From NCBI RefSeq assembly GCF_900018785.1, contig NZ_FCOY01000007.1:792632-856631 (forward strand): a DNA stretch of 64,000 nt. Direction: 5' to 3'. The notes beneath the pieces were generated by a model. That model searched no databases. It saw nothing but the letters and a program-made list of their open reading frames with translations, and was not told the DNA's origin. This document shows positions 51,307 through 60,405 of the stretch, piece by piece (positions within the stretch are counted from its first letter, which is position 1; every line of letters begins with the position of its first letter). A program made the translations under genes and the position numbers. The stretch comes from Xanthomonas massiliensis (GTDB taxonomy: Bacteria > Pseudomonadota > Gammaproteobacteria > Xanthomonadales > Xanthomonadaceae).

Positions 51307-52242
51307 TCACGCCTTCAACCGCTGCGCCAGGTAGTGCGCGACGTCGACCGTTTCAATCCCCTGCTGGGCATTGAACGTGTTGGCCTTGTCCCACCACATG
51401 CCGTCTCCGAGGGCGAAGGCCGCCCGGTAGCGGGTCATGACATCGCCAGGGGCCTGCGCCAGATCGGCGCGCAACTTGTCCAGCGTCCATAGCGTTTTCT
51501 CGAACCTCTGCCCGGTGACGCGCTCGACCACGGCCGCCAACTCGCCGTAGGAAAGCGTGTCGCCGGCCACGTACACCACCGCGTTGGCGATGCGTGGCTC
51601 GGCCAGCAGGATCTCGGTGGTGAGGCGGCCGATGTCCTCCGGCGTGGTCACCGTGACCCTGGTGTCCCACGTGCCCAGGCCATGCAGGGTTCTGGCCTGC
51701 AGGCTCACCACCTCGAACGCCGGCTCGAACAGGAAGCTGGTGAACATGCCGGTGGAGACGATCACCCACTCGGTGGACTGCTGGGCGCGCAGCAGTTGGC
51801 GCACCTGGTATTGCTCGTCGAACACCGGCTGCCCGCTGCCCTGCCCGACCACGTCATAGTCGACCCCGAACTGCCACGGGAAGTAGCGCTCGACCCGGGC
51901 ATCCAATGCGGCGCGAGTGATCTTCAACTGGGTCCCGGGGCCGGCCACGAAGCCGGTGCAATTGATCACCGTGCGATAGCGCTCGAACAGGGCTTGCAAC
52001 GCAGCGACATCGCCGGCCAGGTCGAAGCCGATCACCTCCACGCCCAGGGCCTTGAGAACCGCGAGCGTTTCGCTATCGCCGGGCCGGGTGCTGGAGACGG
52101 TCTGCGGCGAAACGACGACCGTGACCGATTGGCCGCGCGCGGCGGCGCGCGGGGCGAGCGCCCGCAGCACCGCCAGGCCCAGTTGACCAGCCCCCAGGAC
52201 CAGCAGGTCGCGACGATCGGATGGCTTTCCAGACATGACCAT
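51307..52242 (-). CDS. NmrA-like aromatic alcohol reductase family protein
   Basis: A 311-aa atypical SDR with an extended Rossmann fold: LLVLGAGQLGLAVLRAL at the N-terminus, VINCTGFVAGPG, the PWQFGVDYDVVGQGSGQPVFDEQYQVRQLLR region (in part) typical of isoflavone/aromatic-alcohol reductases, and a C-terminal substrate domain. AAGGAAG lies 6 nt before ATG 52242. It is divergent from a LysR gene across a 268-bp gap. The substrate is probably a small aromatic or quinone-like compound. Confidence 0.85.
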   Translation of the reverse strand: MVMSGKPSDRRDLLVLGAGQLGLAVLRALAPRAAARGQSVTVVVSPQTVSSTRPGDSETLAVLKALGVEVIGFDLAGDVAALQALFERYRTVINCTGFVAGPGTQLKITRAALDARVERYFPWQFGVDYDVVGQGSGQPVFDEQYQVRQLLRAQQSTEWVIVSTGMFTSFLFEPAFEVVSLQARTLHGLGTWDTRVTVTTPEDIGRLTTEILLAEPRIANAVVYVAGDTLSYGELAAVVERVTGQRFEKTLWTLDKLRADLAQAPGDVMTRYRAAFALGDGMWWDKANTFNAQQGIETVDVAHYLAQRLKA

Positions 52243-52510
52243 AATTTTCTTCCTTCAAATAATGAGATAGATTTCGCGCTGGCCCTCCGGGATGAGCCAC
52301 AACAGCTTCATGCCCATCCATCACCATAAAAATGACTTTTAACTTGTCAGCGCTGCCGCATCGTAGCTGCCAGAAAGCGGACGAAAAAGCGCACAGCACA
52401 CCTTTCATAATTTGAATAAATCCAATAGTTCGGCACATTGAGCCTGATGCGGCAGGTGCCACCGGCACTTCCGCCTCCGCGCATTCCTTCCTCCTCTGGA
52501 GAGGCCCGCC

Positions 52511-53416
52511 ATGGACAGACTGCAAGCGATGGAAACCTTCGTCCGCGTGATCGAGGCCGGCAGTTTCAAGCAGGCCGCCGACACCCTGGACGTGCTCCCT
52601 TCGACCGTCACCCGCAACATCAAGGAGCTGGAATCGCACCTGGGCACGCGGTTGCTCAACCGCACCACGCGCGCGGTCAGCGCCACCGATGCGGGCCTGC
52701 GCTTCTACGACCGCTGCAAGGCGATCCTGCGCGAACTGCAGGAGGCCGAGGCCCAGGCCGCGCAGCGGACTGGCGCCTTGCGCGGCACGATCAAGATCGG
52801 CACCACATCGTCGCTGGCCCGGCATTGCCTCATCTCAGCGTTGCCTGCGTTCACGCGCCGCCATCCCCATATCGAGCTGGAGTTGCACCTGTCCGATACA
52901 TCGGTGGATGTGATCCAGCAAGGCCTGGACTGCGTCATCCGTACCGGCGCGCTGCGCAGCTCTCGGTTGGTGGCACGGCGCATCGGCCGTTTCCACTGGG
53001 TCGTCTGCGCGGCGCCGGACTACCTTGCGCAGCATGGAATGCCCACCAGCGTGCAGGCCTTGCAACAACACGTCGCGGTGGGCTACCTCGGCGGCCACGC
53101 CGGACGCCTGGCCCATTGGCAACTCCAGCACCGCACGCTGACCGCTGCCGTCGCCATGCAAGAGAGCGTGCGTGTCGACGACACCGACGCCTACGTGGAA
53201 GCCGGCATCGCCGGGCTGGGGCTGATCCGCGTGGCCAGCTATATGGTGCGCGAGCACTTGGCCGCGGGTCGGCTTGTTCGCGTGCTGGAGGCGGTGCACA
53301 CCGAGCCGGAGCCGATTTCCCTGCTGTACCCACACAGCCGACACCTTGCCCCGGCGGTGCGGGCCTTCGTCGACTGGAGCAGCGAGGTGGTGGCCCAGGC
53401 GTCGAGCCAGTGGTGA
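52511..53416 (+). CDS. LysR family transcriptional regulator
   Basis: A 301-aa LysR regulator. HTH: MDRLQAMETFVRVIEAGSF and STVTRNIKELESHLGTRLLNRTTRAV (in part); effector domain: LRGTIKIGTTSSLARHCLISAL and VDVIQQGLDCVIRTGALRSSRLVARRI. GGAG precedes ATG 52511. It is divergent from the NmrA-type reductase gene and so probably controls it. The 268-bp gap is AT-rich with several short symmetric stretches, but I could not single out one operator. Confidence 0.92.
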   Translation: MDRLQAMETFVRVIEAGSFKQAADTLDVLPSTVTRNIKELESHLGTRLLNRTTRAVSATDAGLRFYDRCKAILRELQEAEAQAAQRTGALRGTIKIGTTSSLARHCLISALPAFTRRHPHIELELHLSDTSVDVIQQGLDCVIRTGALRSSRLVARRIGRFHWVVCAAPDYLAQHGMPTSVQALQQHVAVGYLGGHAGRLAHWQLQHRTLTAAVAMQESVRVDDTDAYVEAGIAGLGLIRVASYMVREHLAAGRLVRVLEAVHTEPEPISLLYPHSRHLAPAVRAFVDWSSEVVAQASSQW

Positions 53417-53516
53417 TATCTATCGCTGATCAATGAACGACTGCCGCGCCGGGCCCAGATTCTGTGCTCTTGCACCTTCTCGATCTGGCACGATGAAGGC
53501 GCCCAGCATGGGGAGA

Positions 53517-54383
53517 CTACGCCTGCCCCAGTTCTCCGGCGGTTCTGGCCAGAATCTCGGCTAGGGAACACGGCGTGCGCCCGCTCAAACGCGCGATGTC
53601 ACCGCTAACGATGTCGTAAGCGCCGCGCGCCTGCCGCGCCTTCATCGATACCACGGCATCGGCAACCCCCTCAGGCAGACCCGTTTTGAGCAGCCCGGCT
53701 CGCAGCACCTCGGCAGGCATCACGTTCAAGGCGAAGGGGCGCTGGATGTGCTGCGCGACCAGGCTGCAGACCGCCTCACCGCGCAGGGCTTCAGGGCCGG
53801 TCAGTTGATACATGGCGCCCTCGTGGCCCTCGCTGATCAATGCGGCGGCCGCGGCTGTGGCCACGTCACCGCGCGACACGAAGCTGACGCGGCTGTCCGC
53901 AAGCGCGGCAAGCCCGCCTGCCGGCAACGCCATCCGCAACTCATCGATCAGGGTCTCGGAAAAATAGCTTATGCGCAGCATCGTCCACGCCGGGATCGTG
54001 CTCTTGATCAGCGCCTGCTCGCTGTGCCAGTACGCCGCGCCCACGGCGGGCTCCTCCTCACGCTGCGTTCCCGTTGCCGACAACAGGAAGACGTGACCGA
54101 CCTGGGCCCGTGCAGCGGCATCGATGGCGGCCAGCATCTGGCGCGCGCGAATCCCCGGGCGCAGATCAGGCCCGGGAATCAACAGCAGGCGATCCAGGCC
54201 CTGATAGGCCGCCACCAATGTCTCGGGTTGGTCGTAGTCGCCCAGGCGAGCTGCGAAGCTTGGATCGGTCTTGGGCGTGCGCGAAATCGCCACCAGATCT
54301 TCGGCTGCGACCGTTTCCAGCAGCGCCTGGACTACGGCGCTGCCGAGCTGACCACTGGCACCACTTACACCTATTTTCATCAT
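53517..54383 (-). CDS. NmrA-like NAD(P)-binding quinone reductase (QorB-type)
   Basis: About 288 aa, atypical SDR. The cofactor motif is GVSGASGQLGSAVVQAL at the N-terminus, followed by AISRTPKTD, LLLIPGPDLRPG, HVFLLSATGTQREEEP and YWHSEQALIKSTIPAWTMLR, the pattern of NmrA-type NAD(P)H:quinone oxidoreductase QorB (YtfG). It is divergent from an HxlR gene, a classic arrangement for quinone- or aldehyde-responsive control. ATG at 54383 or 54380 are both possible starts. Confidence 0.85.
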   Translation of the reverse strand: MMKIGVSGASGQLGSAVVQALLETVAAEDLVAISRTPKTDPSFAARLGDYDQPETLVAAYQGLDRLLLIPGPDLRPGIRARQMLAAIDAAARAQVGHVFLLSATGTQREEEPAVGAAYWHSEQALIKSTIPAWTMLRISYFSETLIDELRMALPAGGLAALADSRVSFVSRGDVATAAAAALISEGHEGAMYQLTGPEALRGEAVCSLVAQHIQRPFALNVMPAEVLRAGLLKTGLPEGVADAVVSMKARQARGAYDIVSGDIARLSGRTPCSLAEILARTAGELGQA

Positions 54384-54498
54384 CACATTCCATGGTTATT
54401 TATGGTTCCTTAGGATATATTTGTACCTGTTGGGCAACAAGAACGCACGAATTCATGCCTCAGGAACACCCAGGCTCCTGTCGTCCCGAGGAATAGCC

Positions 54499-54861
54499 AT
54501 GGAAAATCTGGAAGCCGAATGCCGCGGCCTGGCCGAGGTGATTGCCCGCATTGGCGACAAGTGGACGGTCATGGTCTGTGGCCATCTCTCAGAAGGCACC
54601 CACCGTTTCAATGCCTTGAAGCACCGCATCCCCGGCATCTCGCACCGGATGCTGACCATCACCCTGCGCGGGCTCGAACGCGATGGACTGGTGGCGCGCA
54701 AAGCCTATGCCACCGTCCCGCCGAAGGTTGAGTATTGCCTGACCCCATTGGGACGAAGCCTGACAGGCCCGCTGGCTGCCCTGGCAAGTTGGGCGCGCGA
54801 AAACCGGCCCGCCCTTGAACAAGCCCGCGCCGCATTTGATCGTCGTGCCGTGCAGGAATGA
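54499..54861 (+). CDS. HxlR family transcriptional regulator
   Basis: A 120-aa winged-helix regulator of the HxlR (MarR-like) group. VIARIGDKWTVMVCGHLSEGTHRFNALKHRIPGISHRMLTITLRGLERDGLV (in part) and PPKVEYCLTPLGRSL are family landmarks. Two cysteines (Cys8 in EAECRGL and one in VMVCGHL) sit near the place where redox-sensing HxlR proteins carry their reactive cysteine. ATG 54499 is preferred over an ATG 26 codons upstream. It is divergent from the QorB-type reductase gene, its probable target. Confidence 0.9.
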   Translation: MENLEAECRGLAEVIARIGDKWTVMVCGHLSEGTHRFNALKHRIPGISHRMLTITLRGLERDGLVARKAYATVPPKVEYCLTPLGRSLTGPLAALASWARENRPALEQARAAFDRRAVQE

Positions 54862-54915
54862 GCTGGCGCTGTGGCCTGACGAAGCGCGCCGTCAAGCAGC
54901 GGCGCATGCGCGGCA

Positions 54916-55473
54916 TCATTCCATCAGGTCGCGCCACTTGGTCATGCGCTCGCCCAGGTCGAGCGTGTCGCCATCAACGCTGAAGCGGCCATCGCCCTGA
55001 TGGTGGATCAGCCGGGTTTCCTTGCGCGCGGCGTCGATCCAGATGCGCTGCACCTCCAGCACCCACAGGTTGTAGCGGCGTGCCCAACCGTCATCGACGA
55101 CGCGGCACTCCAGGTTCGCCCAGCATTCGCGCACCAGCGGTGCATCCACCGTGTGCGCGGGTGCGGGCGTCAGGCCGAAATGCGCGAACTTGTCCAGCGC
55201 ATCGCCCGAGCAGTTGCCGATGTCCACCACCGTCTCGGCCAGATCCACCGTCGGCACGGCCAGCACGCATTCGCCCGTGTCCGACAGCGCCTGGTGGCTG
55301 TGATCCCACGGCCCGATGATGGCGCCGACCAAGGGCGGGTCGTGCTGCATCATCATGTGGAACCCCATCGTCATCAGGTTGGCGCTGCCATCGGCCCCGC
55401 GCGTGGACACCAGCACGATAGGGCCGGATTCGAGGACGCGATAGGCCTTTTCCGGCGGCAATTCATTGAGCAT
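54916..55473 (-). CDS. Flavin reductase-like / FMN-binding split-barrel protein
   Basis: A 185-aa protein of the flavin reductase domain family. PIVLVSTRGADGSANLMTMGFHMMMQHDPPLVGAIIGPWDHS (in part) is the FMN-binding stretch, and ECVLAVPTVDLAETVVDIGNCSG the usual continuation. Such enzymes supply reduced FMN to a monooxygenase or use FMN themselves. It is the last gene of the four-gene operon beginning at 57978, 66 nt after an SDR. ATG 55473 begins the domain. Confidence 0.85.
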   Translation of the reverse strand: MLNELPPEKAYRVLESGPIVLVSTRGADGSANLMTMGFHMMMQHDPPLVGAIIGPWDHSHQALSDTGECVLAVPTVDLAETVVDIGNCSGDALDKFAHFGLTPAPAHTVDAPLVRECWANLECRVVDDGWARRYNLWVLEVQRIWIDAARKETRLIHHQGDGRFSVDGDTLDLGERMTKWRDLME

Positions 55474-55539
55474 GGCGTGATCTCCAGATGCACTTGAGAG
55501 GCACGCGGCATCGAGCCGCATGCCCGCACTCGTGCGAAA

Positions 55540-56397
55540 TTACTCGACGAAATCCGTGGCATCCGATGCGCCGCGCCACGCATCCAGGTCCTTGCGCACC
55601 GCCTGCATCTTCTGCTCGGCCAGCGTGTTGGCGATCTTGCCCGCGAACAGATGCACGGGCGGCTCGGCCACGGCGGCGGCTTGCAGGATCAGCGTGGCCA
55701 CCTTCTCCGGGTCGCCGGCCTGCTTGCCGTCCAGGCCGTTGAGGTGCAGGTCCAGCGAGGCCTGCGCCTCGGTGTAGTCGGAGATCGAACGCTTGGCCAC
55801 CACCAGCGTGTCCTTGGACAGGAAGCCGGTGCGCACCGGGCCGGGATAGACAACGGTGGCCTTGATGTTCAGCTCGGCCAGTTCGGCGGCCAGCGTCTCG
55901 GTCAGGCCGGCGATGGCAAACTTGGAGGCCACATAGCTGCCCCAGCCCGCATAGCCGCCCTGGAAGCCGACGATGGAGGCCACGTTGAACACATGCCCGC
56001 TGCGCTGTGCGCGCAGCTGCGGCAGCGCGTGGCGCAGCACGTGCAGCGGCGCGAAGACGTTGACCTCGAAGTTGCGGTGCAGCTCGGCGTCGCTCAAGGC
56101 CTCGACGGTGCCCTGCTGGCCGTAGCCGGCGTTGTTGACCACGCGGTCGATGCGGCCGAAGGCGGCGACGGTCTTGCCGATGGCGGCCTGGACGCTGGCT
56201 TCATCGACCAGATCCACCTCCAGCGGCAGCAACCGTTCGTGCTGGTCGCCGAAGGCCTGCTGCAGGCTGGCCAGCGTGCGCGAGGTGGCGGCCACCGCAT
56301 CGCCCTGGGCCAGTGCCTGCCGCGCCAGCGACAGGCCGATGCCGCGCGCGGCGCCGGTGATGAACCAGACTTTGGAAGAAGAGGATAGTGCTTGCAT
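55540..56397 (-). CDS. SDR family oxidoreductase
   Basis: A 285-aa classical SDR with TGAARGIG as cofactor motif, RVVNNAGYGQQGTVEALS, serine in VFNVASIVGFQGGYAGWGSYVASKFAIAG (in part) with the YxxxK pair, and a long C-terminal part (SISDYTEAQASLDLHLNGLDG). Third gene of the AraC-linked operon; 37 nt separate it from the previous SDR. Confidence 0.9.
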   Translation of the reverse strand: MQALSSSSKVWFITGAARGIGLSLARQALAQGDAVAATSRTLASLQQAFGDQHERLLPLEVDLVDEASVQAAIGKTVAAFGRIDRVVNNAGYGQQGTVEALSDAELHRNFEVNVFAPLHVLRHALPQLRAQRSGHVFNVASIVGFQGGYAGWGSYVASKFAIAGLTETLAAELAELNIKATVVYPGPVRTGFLSKDTLVVAKRSISDYTEAQASLDLHLNGLDGKQAGDPEKVATLILQAAAVAEPPVHLFAGKIANTLAEQKMQAVRKDLDAWRGASDATDFVE

Positions 56398-56434
56398 GGA
56401 TGAAAACTCCTGTGAGGTTGAAAAGTGGGATGAA

Positions 56435-57202
56435 TTACTGGATGGCCACGCTCATGCCGCCGTCGGCCATGACCACCGCGCCGACCACATAGCTGGCCTG
56501 GTCCGAAGCCAGGAAGGCGGCGACTTGCGCGATTTCCTCGGGACGCGCGGCGCGGCCGATGGGGGCCTTGCGGCCGTGTTCGGCCAGATAGGCCTGGCCG
56601 TCGGGCTGGATGGCGTTGGTGATGTTGGTGACGGCATCGCCCGAGCCGACCGCGTTGACGCGGATGCCGTGGCCGATGGCTTCCAGCGCCAGCGTGCGGG
56701 TCAATTGCGCCAGCGCGCCCTTGGACGCGGCATAGGCGGCGATGCCGGGAAAGCTCTGGTAGCAGGCGTAGGAGCCGATGTTGACGATGGCACCGGCGCC
56801 GGCGGCCATCATCGGGCCCATGGCGGCACGGGAGAACAGGAAGGCGCCAGTGGCATTCACCGACAGCACCTGGTTCCATTCGTCCAGACGCATTTCGGCG
56901 ACCGGACGGTTGATGATGATGCCAGCGTTGTTGACCAGGATGTCGAGCCGGCCGAACTGTTCGATGGCTGTTTGCACGGCCAGTTCAGCGCTGGATTCCT
57001 GCGCCACGTCGGCCACCACGGGCACCACGCCCTCGCGCGCCAGGGCCTGGACGTTGTCACCACGGCCGACCGCGACGATGCGCGCGCCCTGGCGATGCAG
57101 CAGTTCGACGATCGCCAAGCCAATGCCGCTGGCGGCGCCAGTGACGATGGCCACGCGGCCGGCAAAAGGCTGGGCCTGGGAGGTGGTGTTTGCTTGCGGC
57201 AT
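56435..57202 (-). CDS. SDR family oxidoreductase
   Basis: A 255-aa classical SDR: VTGAASGIG near residue 20, DILVNNAGIIINRPVAEM, serine in IVNIGSYACYQSFPGIAAYAASKGALAQL (in part; Gly-Ser in place of the commoner Ser-Ser), and the C-terminal ASYVVGAVVMADGGMSVAIQ. Second gene of the operon. ATG 57202 restores the normal N-terminus; it begins 33 nt after the stop of the preceding gene. Confidence 0.9.
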   Translation of the reverse strand: MPQANTTSQAQPFAGRVAIVTGAASGIGLAIVELLHRQGARIVAVGRGDNVQALAREGVVPVVADVAQESSAELAVQTAIEQFGRLDILVNNAGIIINRPVAEMRLDEWNQVLSVNATGAFLFSRAAMGPMMAAGAGAIVNIGSYACYQSFPGIAAYAASKGALAQLTRTLALEAIGHGIRVNAVGSGDAVTNITNAIQPDGQAYLAEHGRKAPIGRAARPEEIAQVAAFLASDQASYVVGAVVMADGGMSVAIQ

Positions 57203-57234
57203 GAAAACTCCTTGTGAATGAATCAATGTCAGGA

Positions 57235-57978
57235 TCAATACGGACTGGCCGTGGGGCGCACGATGAGTTCGCTCACGTCCACGCCGTCGGGCTGGGCGAT
57301 GGCATAGGCGATCGCCTGCGCGACGGCCTGCGGCGGCAAGGCGATGCGGCGGAATTCGCGCATGGCCGCACGAGCGGTGTCATCGGTGATGTGGTCGGCC
57401 AGTTCGGACTCGACCACGCCGGGGCTGACGACGGTCACCCGGATGGCATCGGTCTCCTGGCGCAGCCCATCGGAGATGGCGCGCACCGCGAACTTGCTGG
57501 CGCAATAGACGGCAGCAGTCGGCGAGACCGCATGGGCCCCGATGGAGGCGATGTTGATGATGTGCCCATGGCCCTGCGTCTGCATGATCGGCAGAACGGC
57601 GGCAATGCCGTGCAGCACACCACGCACGTTGACGTCCAGCGTGCGATTCCACTCCTCGACCTTCAGCGCCGCCAGTGGCGATAGCGGCATGACGCCGGCG
57701 TTGTTGATCAGTACGTCGACGCGGCCATGCGCGGCCTGCGCGCGGGCAACGATGGCGTGCAGGTCTTCCAGGCGCGTGACATCCAGTGCCATCACTTCGA
57801 CCTGGCCACCCTCAGCGCGCAGTTCGTCTTGCAAGGCAGTGAGCCGGTCCAGGCGCCGCGCACCGAGGTAGACGTGGTGGCCTTGCCGTGCCAAATGGCA
57901 GGCCGTGGCCGCGCCGATGCCGCTGCTGGCGCCGGTCAGCACGATGACCTTGGCAGCTTGGGGTGGGTTGGAAGGCAT
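57235..57978 (-). CDS. SDR family NADP-dependent oxidoreductase
   Basis: A 247-aa classical SDR of the YdfG/clavaldehyde-dehydrogenase-like type: IVLTGASSGIG, an Arg-rich cofactor-specificity stretch (YLGARRLDRL) pointing to NADP, DVLINNAGVMPLSPL, IINIASIGAHAVSPTAAVYCASK with the YxxxK pair, and a C-terminal IAYAIAQPDGVDVSELIVRPT. It is the first gene of the four-gene operon, 196 bp from the divergent AraC gene. Confidence 0.9.
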   Translation of the reverse strand: MPSNPPQAAKVIVLTGASSGIGAATACHLARQGHHVYLGARRLDRLTALQDELRAEGGQVEVMALDVTRLEDLHAIVARAQAAHGRVDVLINNAGVMPLSPLAALKVEEWNRTLDVNVRGVLHGIAAVLPIMQTQGHGHIINIASIGAHAVSPTAAVYCASKFAVRAISDGLRQETDAIRVTVVSPGVVESELADHITDDTARAAMREFRRIALPPQAVAQAIAYAIAQPDGVDVSELIVRPTASPY

Positions 57979-58174
57979 GATTTCTCCGTGTTCGGCCCGG
58001 CGGACAGAGGTGCCGCCGAGGGTCTGTTGAACAGGGTGAAATCGTAGAAAGCACGGCCTTTCCGGCCTAGGCCGAAGCCTCTTGCATTATTGCCTGATCC
58101 TATTTTTCATCGACATCAATCCAGTCGAATCTGGCAAAATCATCGCCATTTCATCATTCAAGTGCATCAAGCGC

Positions 58175-59122
58175 ATGCCACGCGACAACACCCTCCAACC
58201 CCGCCAGGCCGAGATGGCCGCGCTGATCCGCCAGCTCGCCCCGCACGAAGGCCACACCCGCTCGCTGCTCGACGGGGTGCGCCTGATGCGCGCCGACCGG
58301 CCGCTGGGGCGCACGCCGGTGCTGTACGAGCCGAGCATCGTCATCGTCTGCCAAGGCCACAAGCGCGGCTATCTGGCCGACCGGGTCTATCACTACGACC
58401 CGCAGCACTATCTGGTGCTGTCGGTGCCGCTGCCGTTTTCGACCGAGACCGAGGCCAGCGCGGAGGAGCCCTTGCTGGCCGTGTCCGTGCGGCTGGACAA
58501 GACCGCCGTGGCCGACCTGATTGTGGAGGTCGACCAGCAGGCCGGCCGCACCTCGCCCGCGCCGACCGGCATCGTCTCCACCCCGCTGGACGAGGCCCTG
58601 GCCGACACCACCCTGCGCTTGCTGCGGGCCCTACGCTCGCCGTTGGAGGCACGGGTGCTGGGTCCGGGTATCGTGCGCGAGCTGTGCTTTCGCGTGCTGA
58701 TCGGCGAGCAAGGCGGCGCGATCCGCGCGGCGCTGGCCAGCCAAGGTAACTTCGAGCGCATCGCCCGGGTACTGCGGCGCATTCACCACGACTACGCCCA
58801 GCCGCTGGACGTGGCGACCTTGGCCGACGAGGCGGGCTTGAGCGTGCCGGCCTTCCACGCGCAGTTCAAGGCGGTGGCCGCGACCTCGCCGATCCAGTAC
58901 ATCAAGTCGGTGCGGCTGCACCAAGCACGGCTGATGATGATCCGCGACCGCGTCACCGCCGCTGGCGCCGCTGCGCGGGTGGGCTACGAAAGCGCCTCGC
59001 AGTTCAACCGCGAATTCAAGCGCCTGTTCGGCCGCAGCCCCGGCGAAGAAGCGCGCGAAATGCGCTCGGCCTTCGCGCTGATGGAGCCGGCCCAGCTTGC
59101 GCAGGCTGCAGCAATGCATTGA
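58175..59122 (+). CDS. AraC family regulator (AraC_N type)
   Basis: A 315-aa AraC-type regulator. The N-terminal half matches the AraC_N sensor domain found beside SDR or aldo-keto reductase genes (PVLYEPSIVIVCQGHKRGYL, YHYDPQHYLVLSVPLPF, LLAVSVRLD). The C-terminal half has the two HTH units (LDVATLADEAGLSVPAFHAQFKAV and RVGYESASQFNREFKRLFGRSPGEE). ATG 58175 follows an AT-rich leader. It is divergent from the SDR/flavin reductase operon and is its probable activator. Confidence 0.92.
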   Translation: MPRDNTLQPRQAEMAALIRQLAPHEGHTRSLLDGVRLMRADRPLGRTPVLYEPSIVIVCQGHKRGYLADRVYHYDPQHYLVLSVPLPFSTETEASAEEPLLAVSVRLDKTAVADLIVEVDQQAGRTSPAPTGIVSTPLDEALADTTLRLLRALRSPLEARVLGPGIVRELCFRVLIGEQGGAIRAALASQGNFERIARVLRRIHHDYAQPLDVATLADEAGLSVPAFHAQFKAVAATSPIQYIKSVRLHQARLMMIRDRVTAAGAAARVGYESASQFNREFKRLFGRSPGEEAREMRSAFALMEPAQLAQAAAMH

Positions 59123-59196
59123 GGCGCGCTGCCCCCCTGTGGCCACTGCGAACAAACAAGGTGGCTTCACTTTATTGCCACGGATGCATGAGGCCA

Positions 59197-59605
59197 ATGA
59201 ACTCTCCCGAACGCACACTGACGATCGACGGTGCCCGCATCGATGGCATCGCGGATTTTTACGCTGAAATCAATCGCGTCTTCATGGCACAGGAAGACTG
59301 GCAACTGGGCGCCAGTCTCGACGCCTTGGACGACATGCTCCACGGCGGCTATGGCGCAGCGCAAGGCAGCGCGCCGGTGAAGCTGCGCTGGCTGAATGCC
59401 GAGCACAGTCGCGCAAGACTCGATATCGCCGCCACACGTGCCCAGTGCCCACTACCTCGATAAATTGGCCCGCCCTGACACCTTCAACCACTCGCACTGG
59501 CAGGGTGTACTGGAGGCCTTGGAGGCTGGCCACGGCCCGAGCTACTTCGAGCAAATCTGTCAGGTCATCGCCGCCCATCCCCGCTTCACACTGGAACTGG
59601 CTTGA
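59197..59605 (+). pseudogene. Barstar-like ribonuclease inhibitor gene, frameshifted
   Basis: The first frame encodes the barstar-like fold start (LTIDGARIDGIADFYAEINRVFM, EDWQLGASLDALDDMLHGGYG) and stops at 59461-59463. The continuation HYLDKLARPDTFNHSHWQGVL to the natural end (HPRFTLELA) is in the next frame. The cause is visible: GTGCCCA occurs twice in tandem (59438-59444 and 59445-59451). Removing one copy joins the frames into one protein of about 133 aa. No RNase gene lies beside it. Confidence 0.82.
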
Positions 59606-59660
59606 GCAGCCGTTGCCAAGCCAATCGTCGGCAATCGCTCTGGCGTCGCAAGGCTGGGTG

Positions 59661-60287
59661 TCACGCGGTTGGTCGTGCCGATTGTGATGCCGCTTGCGCC
59701 AAGCACGCCTCCAGCAAGCCTGTGGCGTAGGCGGTGTCCGGCGGAGTGGGCGTGAACAGAATGCGATAGATCACCGGCGCGACCACCTGATCGAGCACGC
59801 GCTGCGCGTCAGGTGGTGATGCCCCCTGCTCCACGCCTCGGGCGATGATGCTCTCCAGGGCGCTGAGGATGCATTGCGTGCACTGCCCCGCCCGCTCGGT
59901 ATTGGCCAGCGCCAGCGCTTCGCGCAGCAAATCGCGGCCCGGCCCGGAGCCCATTTCATCGACGAATTGCTCAAGCCACAGCGTCAGATCGCGGCGCCAG
60001 TTGCCACTGTCGGGCGGCAATGTCTCGGCCTGGAACTGGCGAACTGCGACATCGGCCAGCAATGGCACCACGCCGCCCCAACGGCGGTAGATGGTCGAAG
60101 GCGTCACCTTCGCGCGGGCGGCAATCATGGGCACGGTGATGGCCGCCGTGGGCATCTCTTTCTTGAGTGCTTCCACCGCCTCCAGCACGCCCGACTGAAT
60201 GCGTGCGGCACGCCCACCGGGGCGACTTCCACCCGATGCTGGCATCGCAACCGTCTGATTCTTCGAGGAAAACTCTGCATTGTTCAT
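59661..60287 (-). CDS. TetR family transcriptional regulator
   Basis: A 208-aa TetR-type repressor. The HTH (ITVPMIAARAKVTPSTIYRRWGGVVPLLADVA, in part) is preceded by a disordered Ser/Gly/Arg-rich N-terminus, and the C-terminal part is a helical ligand domain with a C-T-Q-C pair (AGQCTQCILSAL) that could respond to thiol-reactive compounds. It is divergent from an MFS gene, with two matching operator candidates in between. Confidence 0.9.
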   Translation of the reverse strand: MNNAEFSSKNQTVAMPASGGSRPGGRAARIQSGVLEAVEALKKEMPTAAITVPMIAARAKVTPSTIYRRWGGVVPLLADVAVRQFQAETLPPDSGNWRRDLTLWLEQFVDEMGSGPGRDLLREALALANTERAGQCTQCILSALESIIARGVEQGASPPDAQRVLDQVVAPVIYRILFTPTPPDTAYATGLLEACLAQAASQSARPTA

Positions 60288-60329
60288 GGTGTGGCCCAAG
60301 CGCGATCACGGCGGCGCAATGCCACCACT

Positions 60330-60387
60330 AAAGCAAAGATTGCGCTTTAATGATAGATTGGCACCTTAAAAGCAAAATTTTAGCTTT
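60330..60387. promoter_or_regulatory. Tandem TetR operator candidates
   Basis: Two inverted repeats of the same design, AAAGC-N9-GCTTT, lie at 60330-60348 and 60369-60387. In both, the first spacer bases continue the left arm as AAAGCAAA and the right arm is followed by A. They span the divergent promoters of the TetR and MFS genes; centres are 39 bp apart (about four helical turns). Confidence 0.65.
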
Positions 60388-60405
60388 ATTAGAGATCCCC
60401 ACACC

